A stretch of DNA of 64,000 nucleotides from Hyphomonas adhaerens MHS-3 (GTDB lineage Bacteria; Pseudomonadota; Alphaproteobacteria; Caulobacterales; Hyphomonadaceae): positions 1,860,001 through 1,924,000 of the forward strand of contig NZ_ARYH01000001.1 of the NCBI RefSeq assembly GCF_000685235.1, written 5' to 3'. The translations under genes and the position numbers were made by a program. Below, in pieces: positions 16,153 through 24,205 of the stretch. The first letter of the stretch is position 1, and each line of letters opens with the position of its first letter. The notes under the pieces are model-generated. The model was not told where the DNA came from. It searched no databases and saw only the letters and a program-made list of their open reading frames with translations.

Positions 16153-16935
16153 ATGAATCTTGTACAAAATCTGGCGCCGCACCTGCCTTATTTGCGACGC
16201 TACGCCCGGGCACTAACGGGCAATCAGGACAGTGGTGACGCCTATATTCGTGCTTCCCTTGAGGCGCTTGCCGCCTCTCCCGACAAAATGGATACCGAAG
16301 GTGACCCCCGGGTTGCGTTATATCGCTTCTTCCATGTCGTCTGGGGCTCGACCGGGGCGCAACTGGACGGCGGAACGGAAGACGGCGACGCCGCCACGGA
16401 ACGCCTTCAGAGACTTGCGCCTATCCAGCGGCAGGCGTTCTTGCTGACCGCGCTGGAGGGGTTTTCGCGTAGCGAAGCCGCTCACATCCTTGGTGTCAGC
16501 GAAGGCGACCAGGCTGAACTTGAACGTGCCGCTATCGCCGAAATCGAGGCGGAATTGTCCACCAGGGTGCTGGTTATCGAAGATGAACCAATCATCGCGG
16601 CTGACCTGGAAAGCCTGGTTGAGGAGCTGGGGCACAAGGTCACCGGCAATGCGACGACGTATACCGAAGCTATGGAGATGGTAAAATCGGATCCGCCGGG
16701 TCTTGTCCTTTGTGACATCCAGCTGGCGGATGGATCCTCCGGGATCGATGCGGCGAACGACATCCTCAAGGAAATGGATGTGCCGATCATCTTCATCACG
16801 GCCTTCCCGGAGCGCCTGTTGACGGGCGAGCGGCCTGAGCCGACCTTCCTGATCCCCAAACCGTTCCAGGAGAACACGGTGAAGGCCGCGATCGGACAGG
16901 CGCTGTTCTTTCATCCGGCGCGCGAGACAGCCTGA
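16153..16935 (+). CDS. phyR: PhyR anti-anti-sigma response regulator
   Basis: 260 residues. The N-terminal sigma-like domain (about 1-130; HLPYLRRYARALTGNQDSGD and LLTALEGFSRSEAAHILGV) mimics EcfG. The C-terminal receiver (about 137-255) has the acid pocket VIEDEP, the phosphorylation site D188 in LVLCDIQLADGSSG, the Thr in FITAFP and the Lys in IPKPF. On phosphorylation PhyR captures NepR and frees EcfG. Divergent from nepR across 170 bases and followed by a strong terminator. Receiver and sigma-like domains are both intact. Confidence 0.97.
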   Translation: MNLVQNLAPHLPYLRRYARALTGNQDSGDAYIRASLEALAASPDKMDTEGDPRVALYRFFHVVWGSTGAQLDGGTEDGDAATERLQRLAPIQRQAFLLTALEGFSRSEAAHILGVSEGDQAELERAAIAEIEAELSTRVLVIEDEPIIAADLESLVEELGHKVTGNATTYTEAMEMVKSDPPGLVLCDIQLADGSSGIDAANDILKEMDVPIIFITAFPERLLTGERPEPTFLIPKPFQENTVKAAIGQALFFHPARETA

Positions 16936-16956
16936 CGGAAACGCCTTCCGGAATAC

Positions 16957-16987
16957 AAAAACGCCCTCCCGGCGGGAGGGCGTTTTT
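16957..16987 (+). terminator. Rho-independent terminator of phyR
   Basis: AAAAACGCCCTCCC (16957-16970) pairs perfectly with GGGAGGGCGTTTTT (16974-16987) around GGC, ending in a T run. Confidence 0.95.
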
Positions 16988-17006
16988 CGTTTGCGCGAAA
17001 CATGGA

Positions 17007-17147
17007 TCAGAAGGCCTGAGCCAGCATGACCGCTCCGATACCCATGATTGCGACAAGCGTCCCGGCGGCGAGTACCCAGACAAGGCCCACACGCTCGCCC
17101 TGACGGGCTTCGTTCGGTGTAAGGTCAGTTTCTTGTTGCGTTTGCAT
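17007..17147 (-). CDS. Small single-TM protein under an EcfG-type promoter
   Basis: 46 residues, MQTQQETDLTPNEARQGERV followed by one transmembrane helix (GLVWVLAAGTLVAIMGIGAV, MLAQAF). No recognised family. The ATG has a strong site (AAAGGAG), and a perfect EcfG-type promoter sits 23 bases upstream, so it is almost certainly a real stress-induced gene. Divergent from the DUF883 gene and convergent with phyR. Confidence 0.85.
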   Translation of the reverse strand: MQTQQETDLTPNEARQGERVGLVWVLAAGTLVAIMGIGAVMLAQAF

Positions 17148-17169
17148 AATTATCTCCTTTCACGACATC

Positions 17170-17194
17170 AACGTGCAGCAAGGATTCCCGTTCC
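17170..17194 (-). promoter_or_regulatory. EcfG-type promoter for the 46-residue membrane protein
   Basis: Complement of 17190-17194 is GGAAC, complement of 17170-17173 is CGTT, with 16 bases between. Confidence 0.85.
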
Positions 17195-17248
17195 ATATGG
17201 ATGCCTCACGATTCCGTGTCCGGAAGAATGAATGTTTCGCCATGCCAT

Positions 17249-17273
17249 GGAACCATGCCGCTGTCTGGCCGTT
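17249..17273 (+). promoter_or_regulatory. EcfG-type promoter for the DUF883 gene group
   Basis: GGAAC at 17249-17253, 16 bases, CGTT at 17270-17273, ending 32 bases before the ATG at 17306. Confidence 0.85.
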
Positions 17274-17305
17274 GGTTCTTGTACGAAACGGAAAAGGATA
17301 ATCCC

Positions 17306-17617
17306 ATGAGCACAGTCGCTAAAGAAAGCCATGCAGCCGCCAATGACGAAGACCTGAAAGACGATCTGAAATTGCTGAAGGACGACATGGCGACATTGCG
17401 CAAGGATCTGCAGTCCGCTTTTGGAAGCCTCAAAGGGCTCGCCGCCTCAAAAGCTGGCGATGGCGTTTCCAAGGGCAAGGAGCTGGCGAATGACGCTGGC
17501 GATCACTTGCAGTCAGCCCGCGCCGACCTGCAATCGCAGATTCGTGAAAAACCAATGCTTGCAGTTGGTGCTGCCTTCGGTGCCGGTCTGCTGATCGCCA
17601 TGTTGGGACGGAAGTAA
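17306..17617 (+). CDS. DUF883 (ElaB/YqjD-type) membrane-anchored protein
   Basis: 103 residues. A long amphipathic helix region (about 15-80, DLKDDLKLLKDDMATLRKDL) ends in the family's signature IREKPMLAVGAAFGAGLLIAML, given here in parts as IREKPMLAVGAA and FGAGLLIAML: a C-terminal transmembrane tail. ElaB/YqjD proteins are stress-induced inner-membrane proteins, some able to bind ribosomes. The ATG at 17306 is preceded by GAAAAGGATAA. First gene of a three-gene plus-strand group and directly downstream of an EcfG-type promoter. Confidence 0.9.
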   Translation: MSTVAKESHAAANDEDLKDDLKLLKDDMATLRKDLQSAFGSLKGLAASKAGDGVSKGKELANDAGDHLQSARADLQSQIREKPMLAVGAAFGAGLLIAMLGRK

Positions 17618-17619
17618 TC

Positions 17620-18018
17620 GTGGACGAAACAAAGCTCCGCATATTTGCCGCAGCCGTCGGAGCCGTACTGGCTCTTGGCGGCGTGCTGGCATTGTTCGTG
17701 GCCATAACGATTTCCCTGGCTCAGGTGATGGGTCTGGCAGCGGCCGCCTTCACGGTGGCCGGGGTAGGTCTGTTGCTTGCGGCTGTCTGCCTGTTTTTCT
17801 GCCTTCAGCCCTTCCGATCCATGGAACAGGAAGTGGACGAGGTCGAAGAGGCGACGGCGGACGCGCTGGCGGATTTGCCGCTGGACACGCTGCGCAGCTT
17901 TGTCGAGCGGAAGCCGTTGACCACGACGGCCATCGCCATGGCACTCGGCTATTCGGTCGTTCGGCATCCGCACACCGCGCAGCGCCACGCAGAACGCTTC
18001 ATCATGTCGATGCTGTAA
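17620..18018 (+). CDS. Holin-superfamily-like (DUF1469-type) membrane protein
   Basis: 132 residues from a GTG start two bases after the DUF883 stop. Two transmembrane helices (about 8-34 and 38-62) are followed by an acidic stretch (EQEVDEVEEATADALADLPL) and a short C-terminal helix with a YSVVRHPHT motif. Such proteins regularly follow DUF883 genes and are annotated as phage-holin-family, but here they are envelope stress proteins, not phage lysis genes. Coupled expression with the gene before is implied by spacing. Confidence 0.8.
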   Translation: MDETKLRIFAAAVGAVLALGGVLALFVAITISLAQVMGLAAAAFTVAGVGLLLAAVCLFFCLQPFRSMEQEVDEVEEATADALADLPLDTLRSFVERKPLTTTAIAMALGYSVVRHPHTAQRHAERFIMSML

Positions 18019-18090
18019 TAATCGCAACACGATGTGGCAGCAGTGAAGGGCAGGCGAGACATTCGTCCCGGCGCACCCTACATAAGTAAT

Positions 18091-18741
18091 ATGCGTGTCC
18101 CGCTCATGATCCTTTCAGCGCTCGGCGCCGGTCTTGTGGCCGGACGCAAACTGCTGGGCAAGGAAATCAGCGGCCGGAAGAGCAAGGCGGTCGAGTCCGC
18201 AGTCCAGGAAGCGCGCCACCGCATTCGCGCGGATACGATGTTATTCGTCTCCCGCAGCTTCCGGCGCTTTGCCATTGCCACGGGGATCAAGCTGGCGATC
18301 CTCTTATGGCTATGGGGCCTGCACCATTTCGCTGGCATGCCGCGGCCCATTTTCGCGACCATCACGGTGATGACGCTTGCCGCATTCATGATCCGCGACC
18401 TGTGGATCAATTACCCCGCAATCAAGCTCACCCTGACAGAGCTGCACCGGCATGGCTGGCATCCCAAGCGTGCGGTGACAGAGACCATTGCGGCCCGTGT
18501 CTTCGAAGAAGTGCTGGTCGAGGCGGGAAACCAGAAGCAGACGCGTACGGGCGCGGTCATGCTGATGCTGGCGGGCGAAGACCGCAGCCAGATGCACCAT
18601 GATGTGGCGACCGCCGTCGCCGACGTTGCGCGTGTCACGACATGGGATGATATCCGGCCGTATATGATTTCGGCTGTGGTGCGGATCGGAACGCTGGCCC
18701 TGATCTACAGTGCCAGCGTCTGGATCCTGGTGCACTACTGA
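18091..18741 (+). CDS. Integral membrane protein, function unknown
   Basis: About 216 residues from ATG 18091 (an in-frame GTG at 18034 would add 19). A short N-terminal hydrophobic stretch (MRVPLMILSALGAGLVAG), then two helices near 75-120 (LAILLWLWGLHHFAG and FATITVMTLAAFMI), a cytoplasmic part (about 125-190) and a final hydrophobic helix (IGTLALIYSASVWILV). I recognise no family. It follows the DUF883 pair on the same strand with 72 bases between and may share their promoter. Confidence 0.7.
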   Translation: MRVPLMILSALGAGLVAGRKLLGKEISGRKSKAVESAVQEARHRIRADTMLFVSRSFRRFAIATGIKLAILLWLWGLHHFAGMPRPIFATITVMTLAAFMIRDLWINYPAIKLTLTELHRHGWHPKRAVTETIAARVFEEVLVEAGNQKQTRTGAVMLMLAGEDRSQMHHDVATAVADVARVTTWDDIRPYMISAVVRIGTLALIYSASVWILVHY

Positions 18742-19764
18742 TCAGTTGAGATCGAGTGCCTCGGAGACGGCGGTCCAGTCCACCATCTTGAAGTTCTGAT
18801 TGAATTCGGACACCGGATTGGCGTCATCCTGCACGACCAGAAGACCACCAGGCAGGCCCGGCAGCGGGGTGGACGAGATGTCGAGGCCGTCCGTATGGGT
18901 CACACCGCCGATCCCGGTGGCTTCATTGTCTGCAATCATGAACACGCCGCGCGGGGCAAAGGGCGGGGCGCGATCGTAAACGACATAGCGGTCAGCCTCT
19001 TGTGCCGACACCACCAGATAGCCTGACTGGTCATCGTCGCCCAGCCAGAGGCTCATGCCTTCGACATCCTCGACCAGGCCGTTGGCCGCTGCAATCGTGT
19101 CCACAACGAGCGGTTCAGCCGTCTCGTCCTTCAGGTCCACCGCCCACACGCCGAAGGCTTCCTCGCCAACGAACAGGCGCTCATTGGCATCGTCGAACAC
19201 GCAGCCTTCCAGTTTGGATGGCAGTTTGACGACGCGGTCCAGTGACGGGGACAGCGTATCGACCGTCTCCCACGTCGCCGACCACAGCTGGACCGTGCCA
19301 TCCTTGTAGGTGACGGCCGCCATGTAGGTCCCGCCCGACATGCCGGCGCAGATTCCGTACGGCTCTTCCTTGCCGGTCGGCGAGTCCCCGATGTGTGAGA
19401 CCGTCAGGGTTGATGGATTGATATCGAACCATGAAATGACGTTGTGCGAATCGTTCGAGGCGACGGCGATGTTGCCGCGCAGATCGACATTGTTGACCTG
19501 ACCGACGGGCAATTCCTGGAGCTCCCCGCCATCGAGGGCGTAAACGTAGACGCCTTCATCCTTGTTGGTGCCGAGGATGAGCGAGCTGGCGGGATCAGAG
19601 GTGTTGACCCAGATCGCCGGGTCGTCGGCGAGGTCGCCTTCGCCATTCATCGGCGCTGTTTCGTTCATGGCCACGATCGTGGCGACATCACCGGCGAAGG
19701 TCGCCGGGGCAGTGGCGCAGGCTGCGAGCGGCACGAAGGCGGCGAGCCAATAGGTGGATTTCAT
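18742..19764 (-). CDS. Beta-propeller phytase (3-phytase)
   Basis: 340 residues. A lipoprotein-type signal (MKSTYWLAAFVPLAACATAP; LAAC lipobox) is followed by a six-bladed propeller of the BPP phytase family: GEGDLADDPAIWVNTSDPA, SLILGTNKDEGVYVYALDG, PYGICAGMSG, VEDVEGMSLW and TDGLDISSTPLP, rich in the acidic residues that bind calcium and phytate. The enzyme releases phosphate from myo-inositol hexakisphosphate outside the cytoplasm. The ATG at 19764 is preferred over the longer frame because CAGGATA precedes it and a signal peptide starts there. Follows a TonB receptor gene on the same strand, a common phytate-use pair. Confidence 0.92.
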   Translation of the reverse strand: MKSTYWLAAFVPLAACATAPATFAGDVATIVAMNETAPMNGEGDLADDPAIWVNTSDPASSLILGTNKDEGVYVYALDGGELQELPVGQVNNVDLRGNIAVASNDSHNVISWFDINPSTLTVSHIGDSPTGKEEPYGICAGMSGGTYMAAVTYKDGTVQLWSATWETVDTLSPSLDRVVKLPSKLEGCVFDDANERLFVGEEAFGVWAVDLKDETAEPLVVDTIAAANGLVEDVEGMSLWLGDDDQSGYLVVSAQEADRYVVYDRAPPFAPRGVFMIADNEATGIGGVTHTDGLDISSTPLPGLPGGLLVVQDDANPVSEFNQNFKMVDWTAVSEALDLN

Positions 19765-19851
19765 TGTAAAATATCCTGATCTTGTGTGACCGGGCCGGAA
19801 TCCGCTTGGCGAATCCCGGCCCCCTTGAGTCAAACTACTAGCGTAGGCCGA

Positions 19852-22632
19852 TTAGTATGTCAGCCGCACACCAAAAACGGCGGACCAGCCGAACTCGTCA
19901 TATTGAGAGAGGCGGCTTTCATTGCCGTGGTAGTAGAACTCCGGCTCGTCCGTGAGGTTCTTGCCTTCCAGGTAGACCTGGATGTGATCGTTCAGCTCGT
20001 ACTTGGCAGAGGCTTCGACGCGCATGTGATCGCCCGTGTAGCGGTCGAGGTTCTCGCCGAACAGTTCGTCTACATAATCACCGCGATAATTGGCGGAGAC
20101 GCGCAGGTCCCAGGGGCCCTTGTCGTAGCCGAGCGAGACGTTCCAGACCGTATCATTCTGCTTCAGCAGCGGCACTTCACGGCCATCCGGCAGCGTCGCT
20201 TCAGAGTCGGCCAATGTCAGGTTCGCCGAAACGAGGAAGCCTTCGAACGCGTCACCGAGGAAACCGAGGCCCTGGACGTAGTTGAACTCGACCCCTTTCA
20301 CCGTGGCTTTGCCAGCGTTGATATAGGTCGATACTTCTTCAAGACCGGCGAGGGTGTTGGCGTCCAGGAAGCTCAGGTCGATCGAACCGGGGACATCCGC
20401 GATGTCATAGGTCACCGGGAAGATCGCGTTCCGGATTTCCTTGTAGAATACACCGGCCGAAATCACGGAGAGCTTGGTCGGATAGTATTCGATGGACGCA
20501 TCGATGTTGGCGGCCTCGTACGGATCAAGGTCCGGATTGCCCATTTCCGCTTCGTCGCGGTCATTGTTCAGGGCGAAAGTCGGACGCATTTCGCCGAAGG
20601 CCGGACGCACGATCGACGAGTAGTAGGCCGCGCGGCCGATCAGATTGTCAGCAAACGCATATTTGAGGTTCAGGCTTGGCAGGAAGTGCGCGTAATCGTC
20701 ATCATATTTGCGCTGGCCGACATTGGCCGGATCATCTTCCTCAAAGAAGATGTTGCCGGTTGACGAGACGTCCGTTGCCTCGACCCGCGCGCCGACGACT
20801 GCGGTCAGGTTCTGCATCTGGAAAGTCCCCATGCCGTAACCGGCCAGGATCTTCTCTTTGATAGTGTAGTCCGCCGACAGGCTGTCGAAGTTTGAGCCAT
20901 CCTCGTCCAGTTCGTCAGCCGTGAAGTCGTTGCGCAGGGCCTTTGTCAGCTCGCCGCTCGGCCACTGGAACATCGGGTTGCCCATGCGCCAGCCGGAAAT
21001 CCGGGCATTGTCGGTGATGTAATCGGTGAGCAGGACGTCGTCGCGCTCATAGATCATCAGGTTTTCATCGCGGACCTTTTCCCGGTCGCGCAGTTTCATG
21101 CCGAATTTCCAGGTCACTGGCGTGTCGCCCAGAACCGTGTCGTTCGTCACGTCGAACTTGTAGGACCATTCCGTGTCTTCGTTGATCGTGAATTCGCGCT
21201 CGTAGGAATCCATTTCATAGTTTGCCGGGTCGAGCAGGAAGTCAAAACCCGGGCCGGAGAAGACCGGCTTTTTCGGGTTGGAATTGTCCCACAGAAGGAT
21301 GCCGCTGCCTTCCATGTCGTCCGACCGGAAGGTGACGTCGTGATTATTGGAATCGTCTTCCTCGGCATAGGCATAGGAAATCTCGTAGTCGAACGCCCAG
21401 TTGCCGGCGAAGGTCTGGCCGCCCACCGCGTAAGTCTGGATGTTGCGGACTTCTTCGCGCATACGCGCCTCGGCGTCGGATTCGGCGTAATCGAAAGCGT
21501 AGCCCGTGCTGGTGAGGGATGGGTCTTCCTCGTCGAGGCTGCGGATCTCCCACTTGTTGCGGGTTTCATCGTCCTTGTACTGGTTATACAGAGTCCGCAG
21601 GTACAGCTCGGTGTTTTCCGTCATCCGGTAGTCGATGTTGACGACCATGCCGATGCGTTCGCGGGTCAGGTCGTAGAAGCGCTGCTCATAGTCGTCATCC
21701 GGCACGAAAGCGCCGAGATCGTCGTTAAAGCCCCAGCCGCCGGTCTCATTGTTGTGCGCCTGGATGCGGAGGTCCTGATAGTTCAGCGAGGCGGCAACAC
21801 CCAGCTTGTCCCCGAACACGTTGGAATAGGTCAGCGTGCCTTTCGGTGAGATCTCTTCAGTGATCTCGTTGTAGGATCCTTCCAGTTTTGCGCGGAAGAA
21901 CCGGCCGTCGCGGTCAAACGCCGAGATGGTTTTCAGGTTGATGACGCCGCCGATCGTGTCGGCATCGACGTCCGGCGTGAGAGACTTCTGGACTTCGATG
22001 CCGTCCAGCAGGTCAGATGGCACGCCATCCAGCAGGACGCCGCGGCGGTCTTCCGGGGATGGGGTACGCACACCGTTGATTGTGGCGGAGATCAGGTCGG
22101 TATTGATGCCGCGGATCGAAACATAGCGGCCTTCGCCCTGGTCATTCTCGATCGACAGGCCCGGCACGCGCGAAAGCGAGTCTGCCACAGTGGTGTCAGG
22201 GAAGTTGCCGAGACCGTCGGAGTCGATCACGTTGATCAGCGCGTCAGATGCGCGCTGCTGGTTGATGGCGCCGGCTTGCGCGGCCGAAGAACCGACGACG
22301 AGCACGTTATCGAGGTAGCGGACATCGCCGCCGAGCGTCAGGTCCACAGTTGCGGTGCCGGACAGGGAGACATCGGCGGTGACGGTGTCAGCCCCAACAT
22401 AGGAAACCGACAGGGTGTAGTCGCCGGCGGGGATATTGTTGAAGCGGTAGGCCCCGAAACGGTCGGAAGAAACGGTCCGGCCCAGCTCCTCGATGGTGAC
22501 GAGGGCGCCCTGGAGCGGTGCTTCCCCGGACGCATCGGTGACCTTGCCGGTGATGATGTCGGCGGACGCCGCCTGGATAAGTCCGGCTGAGGCAACCCCG
22601 AGCGCGAGCAGTGAACGATATGATTTTGTCAT
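19852..22632 (-). CDS. TonB-dependent receptor partnered with phytase
   Basis: 926 residues. Signal peptide (MTKSYRSLLALGVASAGLIQ), an N-terminal carboxypeptidase-regulatory-like domain (about 25-110; GKVTDASGEAPLQGALVTIE, YRFNNIPAGDYTLSVSYVGA), a plug (about 130-240; NFPDTTVADSLSRVPGLSIE) and a 22-strand barrel ending in WSAVFGVRLTY with aromatic terminus. AGAGGGG precedes the ATG. Eighty-seven bases separate it from the phytase gene, so the two likely form an operon for phytate or inositol phosphate uptake, inferred from the pairing. A Pho-box-like sequence lies upstream. No iron-type boxes are seen here, unlike the receptor at the window start. Confidence 0.9.
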   Translation of the reverse strand: MTKSYRSLLALGVASAGLIQAASADIITGKVTDASGEAPLQGALVTIEELGRTVSSDRFGAYRFNNIPAGDYTLSVSYVGADTVTADVSLSGTATVDLTLGGDVRYLDNVLVVGSSAAQAGAINQQRASDALINVIDSDGLGNFPDTTVADSLSRVPGLSIENDQGEGRYVSIRGINTDLISATINGVRTPSPEDRRGVLLDGVPSDLLDGIEVQKSLTPDVDADTIGGVINLKTISAFDRDGRFFRAKLEGSYNEITEEISPKGTLTYSNVFGDKLGVAASLNYQDLRIQAHNNETGGWGFNDDLGAFVPDDDYEQRFYDLTRERIGMVVNIDYRMTENTELYLRTLYNQYKDDETRNKWEIRSLDEEDPSLTSTGYAFDYAESDAEARMREEVRNIQTYAVGGQTFAGNWAFDYEISYAYAEEDDSNNHDVTFRSDDMEGSGILLWDNSNPKKPVFSGPGFDFLLDPANYEMDSYEREFTINEDTEWSYKFDVTNDTVLGDTPVTWKFGMKLRDREKVRDENLMIYERDDVLLTDYITDNARISGWRMGNPMFQWPSGELTKALRNDFTADELDEDGSNFDSLSADYTIKEKILAGYGMGTFQMQNLTAVVGARVEATDVSSTGNIFFEEDDPANVGQRKYDDDYAHFLPSLNLKYAFADNLIGRAAYYSSIVRPAFGEMRPTFALNNDRDEAEMGNPDLDPYEAANIDASIEYYPTKLSVISAGVFYKEIRNAIFPVTYDIADVPGSIDLSFLDANTLAGLEEVSTYINAGKATVKGVEFNYVQGLGFLGDAFEGFLVSANLTLADSEATLPDGREVPLLKQNDTVWNVSLGYDKGPWDLRVSANYRGDYVDELFGENLDRYTGDHMRVEASAKYELNDHIQVYLEGKNLTDEPEFYYHGNESRLSQYDEFGWSAVFGVRLTY

Positions 22633-22695
22633 GACAGACCCCTCTGTGAACGAAGGCGCCTTCCCACAGTTTCTTGACGGCCTGATTTCGAATTT

Positions 22696-22713
22696 GTCAC
22701 CGTTCCATGACAC
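22696..22713 (-). promoter_or_regulatory. Pho-box-like sequence upstream of the phytase receptor
   Basis: On the minus strand GTGTCAT-GGAA-CGGTGAC: two imperfect 7-base units separated by four bases, like PhoB half boxes (CTGTCAT). The second unit is weak. It lies 64-81 bases upstream of the receptor ATG. Phosphate control would suit a phytase operon. Confidence 0.35.
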
Positions 22714-22907
22714 GCGCTGATTGATGCCGCACCGCAGAGAGAAAACCGCAGATTGCCACGCGACTGCGCTATTCCGGCAACAGCCGGGCCTGCCGGTTTC
22801 CAGAATTTTGTAAGGCACCGAAACGGGATCTGTCTGGCCGGCCGGGTGAGTCCCACGAGGGTGCGGCATGTCCGCAATCGGGCATCCGGCCCCTTGGAAT
22901 CTCATGA

Positions 22908-22923
22908 TTTACGCTTATGTAAA
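22908..22923. promoter_or_regulatory. Inverted repeat, candidate operator of the ArsR-type repressor
   Basis: TTTAC (22908-22912) and GTAAA (22919-22923) separated by GCTTAT, 28 bases before the repressor ATG and next to a second GTAAA. Autoregulatory sites in this position are usual for ArsR family genes; binding is inferred. The rest of 22633-22907 holds no gene that I can support. Confidence 0.4.
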
Positions 22924-22950
22924 GTGTAAAGTAAGACCGGAGAGATCGAA

Positions 22951-23301
22951 ATGATCAGGGACAGTGAGAATATGGAGCCGCTGGTGGCCGAAGCCACAGG
23001 CCTGCTCAAATCCCTCAGCCACCCGGACCGGCTGATGATCTGCTGCCAGCTGCGCGGCGGTGAAACGTCAGTTGGAGAGATGGAAGCCGACCTCGGCATT
23101 CCACAACCGCGCCTGTCGCGGGAACTCGCCAAGCTGCGCGAGGAGGGTGTGCTGACGGCGCGCCGGGATGCGCGGCAGGTTTTCTATACACTTTCAGACA
23201 AGCGCGCGCATTCCATGGTGGATGCGATCTGCTCGGTCATGCTGGGCCAGCAGGCCGATCCCGGTGTGCGCATTTCAAAAACAGCCAAAACCAGAAATTA
23301 A
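22951..23301 (+). CDS. ArsR-family persulfide-type repressor (BigR/SqrR-like)
   Basis: 116 residues with a winged helix (SVGEMEADLGIPQPRLSREL, AKLREEGVLTARRDARQVFY). Cysteines at 31-32 (MICCQL) and 94 (DAICSV) sit in helices 2 and 5, at nearly the spacing of the Cys pair that forms a tetrasulfide bridge in BigR and SqrR. Metal-site His/Cys clusters of arsenic or zinc sensors are missing. It would release DNA when sulfane sulfur accumulates. The next gene is a persulfide dioxygenase-type enzyme, which supports the assignment. Confidence 0.85.
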   Translation: MIRDSENMEPLVAEATGLLKSLSHPDRLMICCQLRGGETSVGEMEADLGIPQPRLSRELAKLREEGVLTARRDARQVFYTLSDKRAHSMVDAICSVMLGQQADPGVRISKTAKTRN

Positions 23302-23311
23302 GGAGCCCGCG

Positions 23312-24178
23312 ATGACCAATCCAGTTGTGACAGCTTTCTTCGACGAGCCCACGTTCACGGTGAGCTATGTTGTGGCCGACCCGGACACCAAGACCTGTGC
23401 CGTGGTCGATTCGGTGCTGGATTTCGATCCTGCGTCCGGACGGACCAACACCGAGTCTGCAGACGAGATCATTGAGTTCATTCAGAAAAACGATCTGGAG
23501 ATCGCGTGGGTCCTGGAGACCCATGTACATGCCGATCACCTGTCGGCCGCGCCGTATATCCAGGAAAAGCTGGGCGGCAAGATCGCCATCGGTGCCGAGA
23601 TCCGCACGGTGCAGGACACGTTCGGCAAGATCTTCAATGAAGGCACCCGCTTCCAGCGCGACGGCAGCCAGTTCGACAAGCTGATGGTGGACGGCGACAC
23701 ATTCCGTATCGGGAACATCGAGGCCCATGCCATTCACACGCCCGGCCACACGCCGGCCTGCATGACCTACGTGGTCGGCGACGCGGCTTTCGTGGGCGAT
23801 ACCATGTTCATGCCGGACTATGGCACCGCCCGGGCGGACTTTCCCGGCGGAGACGCCCGCACGCTCTACCGTTCGATCAAGAAAGTGCTGAGCCTGCCGC
23901 CCGAAACGCGCCTGTTCATGTGCCATGACTACAAGGCGCCGGGCCGGGACGAGTACAAGTGGGAAACCACGGTCGCCGAGGAACGGGCGAACAATGTTCA
24001 CGTCCATGACGGGATCACCGAGGACGAATTCGTCGCCATGCGCGAGGCGCGGGATGCGACGCTGGACATGCCGCGGCTGATTCTGCCTTCGATCCAGATC
24101 AACATGCGCGCAGGGCAGATGCCGGAACCGGACGATAATGGCACCAGCTATCTGAAAATTCCGCTGAACGCTCTATAG
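23312..24178 (+). CDS. MBL-fold persulfide dioxygenase-type protein (Blh)
   Basis: 288 residues. Metal ligands: H71, H73, D75 and H76 in THVHADHLSA, the His pair of HTPGHTPACM, the Asp in FVGDTMFMPD and the His in MCHDYKAPGRDEYKWETTV (quoted within its limit). This belongs to the ETHE1/Blh group, which oxidises glutathione persulfide to sulfite or hydrolyses related thioesters, using one iron. AAGGAG precedes the ATG. It lies ten bases after the repressor gene and 27 bases before the SulP gene, forming a sulfide detoxification operon of the bigR-blh kind. Confidence 0.88.
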   Translation: MTNPVVTAFFDEPTFTVSYVVADPDTKTCAVVDSVLDFDPASGRTNTESADEIIEFIQKNDLEIAWVLETHVHADHLSAAPYIQEKLGGKIAIGAEIRTVQDTFGKIFNEGTRFQRDGSQFDKLMVDGDTFRIGNIEAHAIHTPGHTPACMTYVVGDAAFVGDTMFMPDYGTARADFPGGDARTLYRSIKKVLSLPPETRLFMCHDYKAPGRDEYKWETTVAEERANNVHVHDGITEDEFVAMREARDATLDMPRLILPSIQINMRAGQMPEPDDNGTSYLKIPLNAL

Positions 24179-24205
24179 TGCCGGAAAAAGCCGGGGGCTG
24201 AACGC

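Noticed and set aside
17620-18018. Phage holin
   Set aside because: It follows a DUF883 gene under a stress promoter with no endolysin; it is an envelope stress protein of similar topology.
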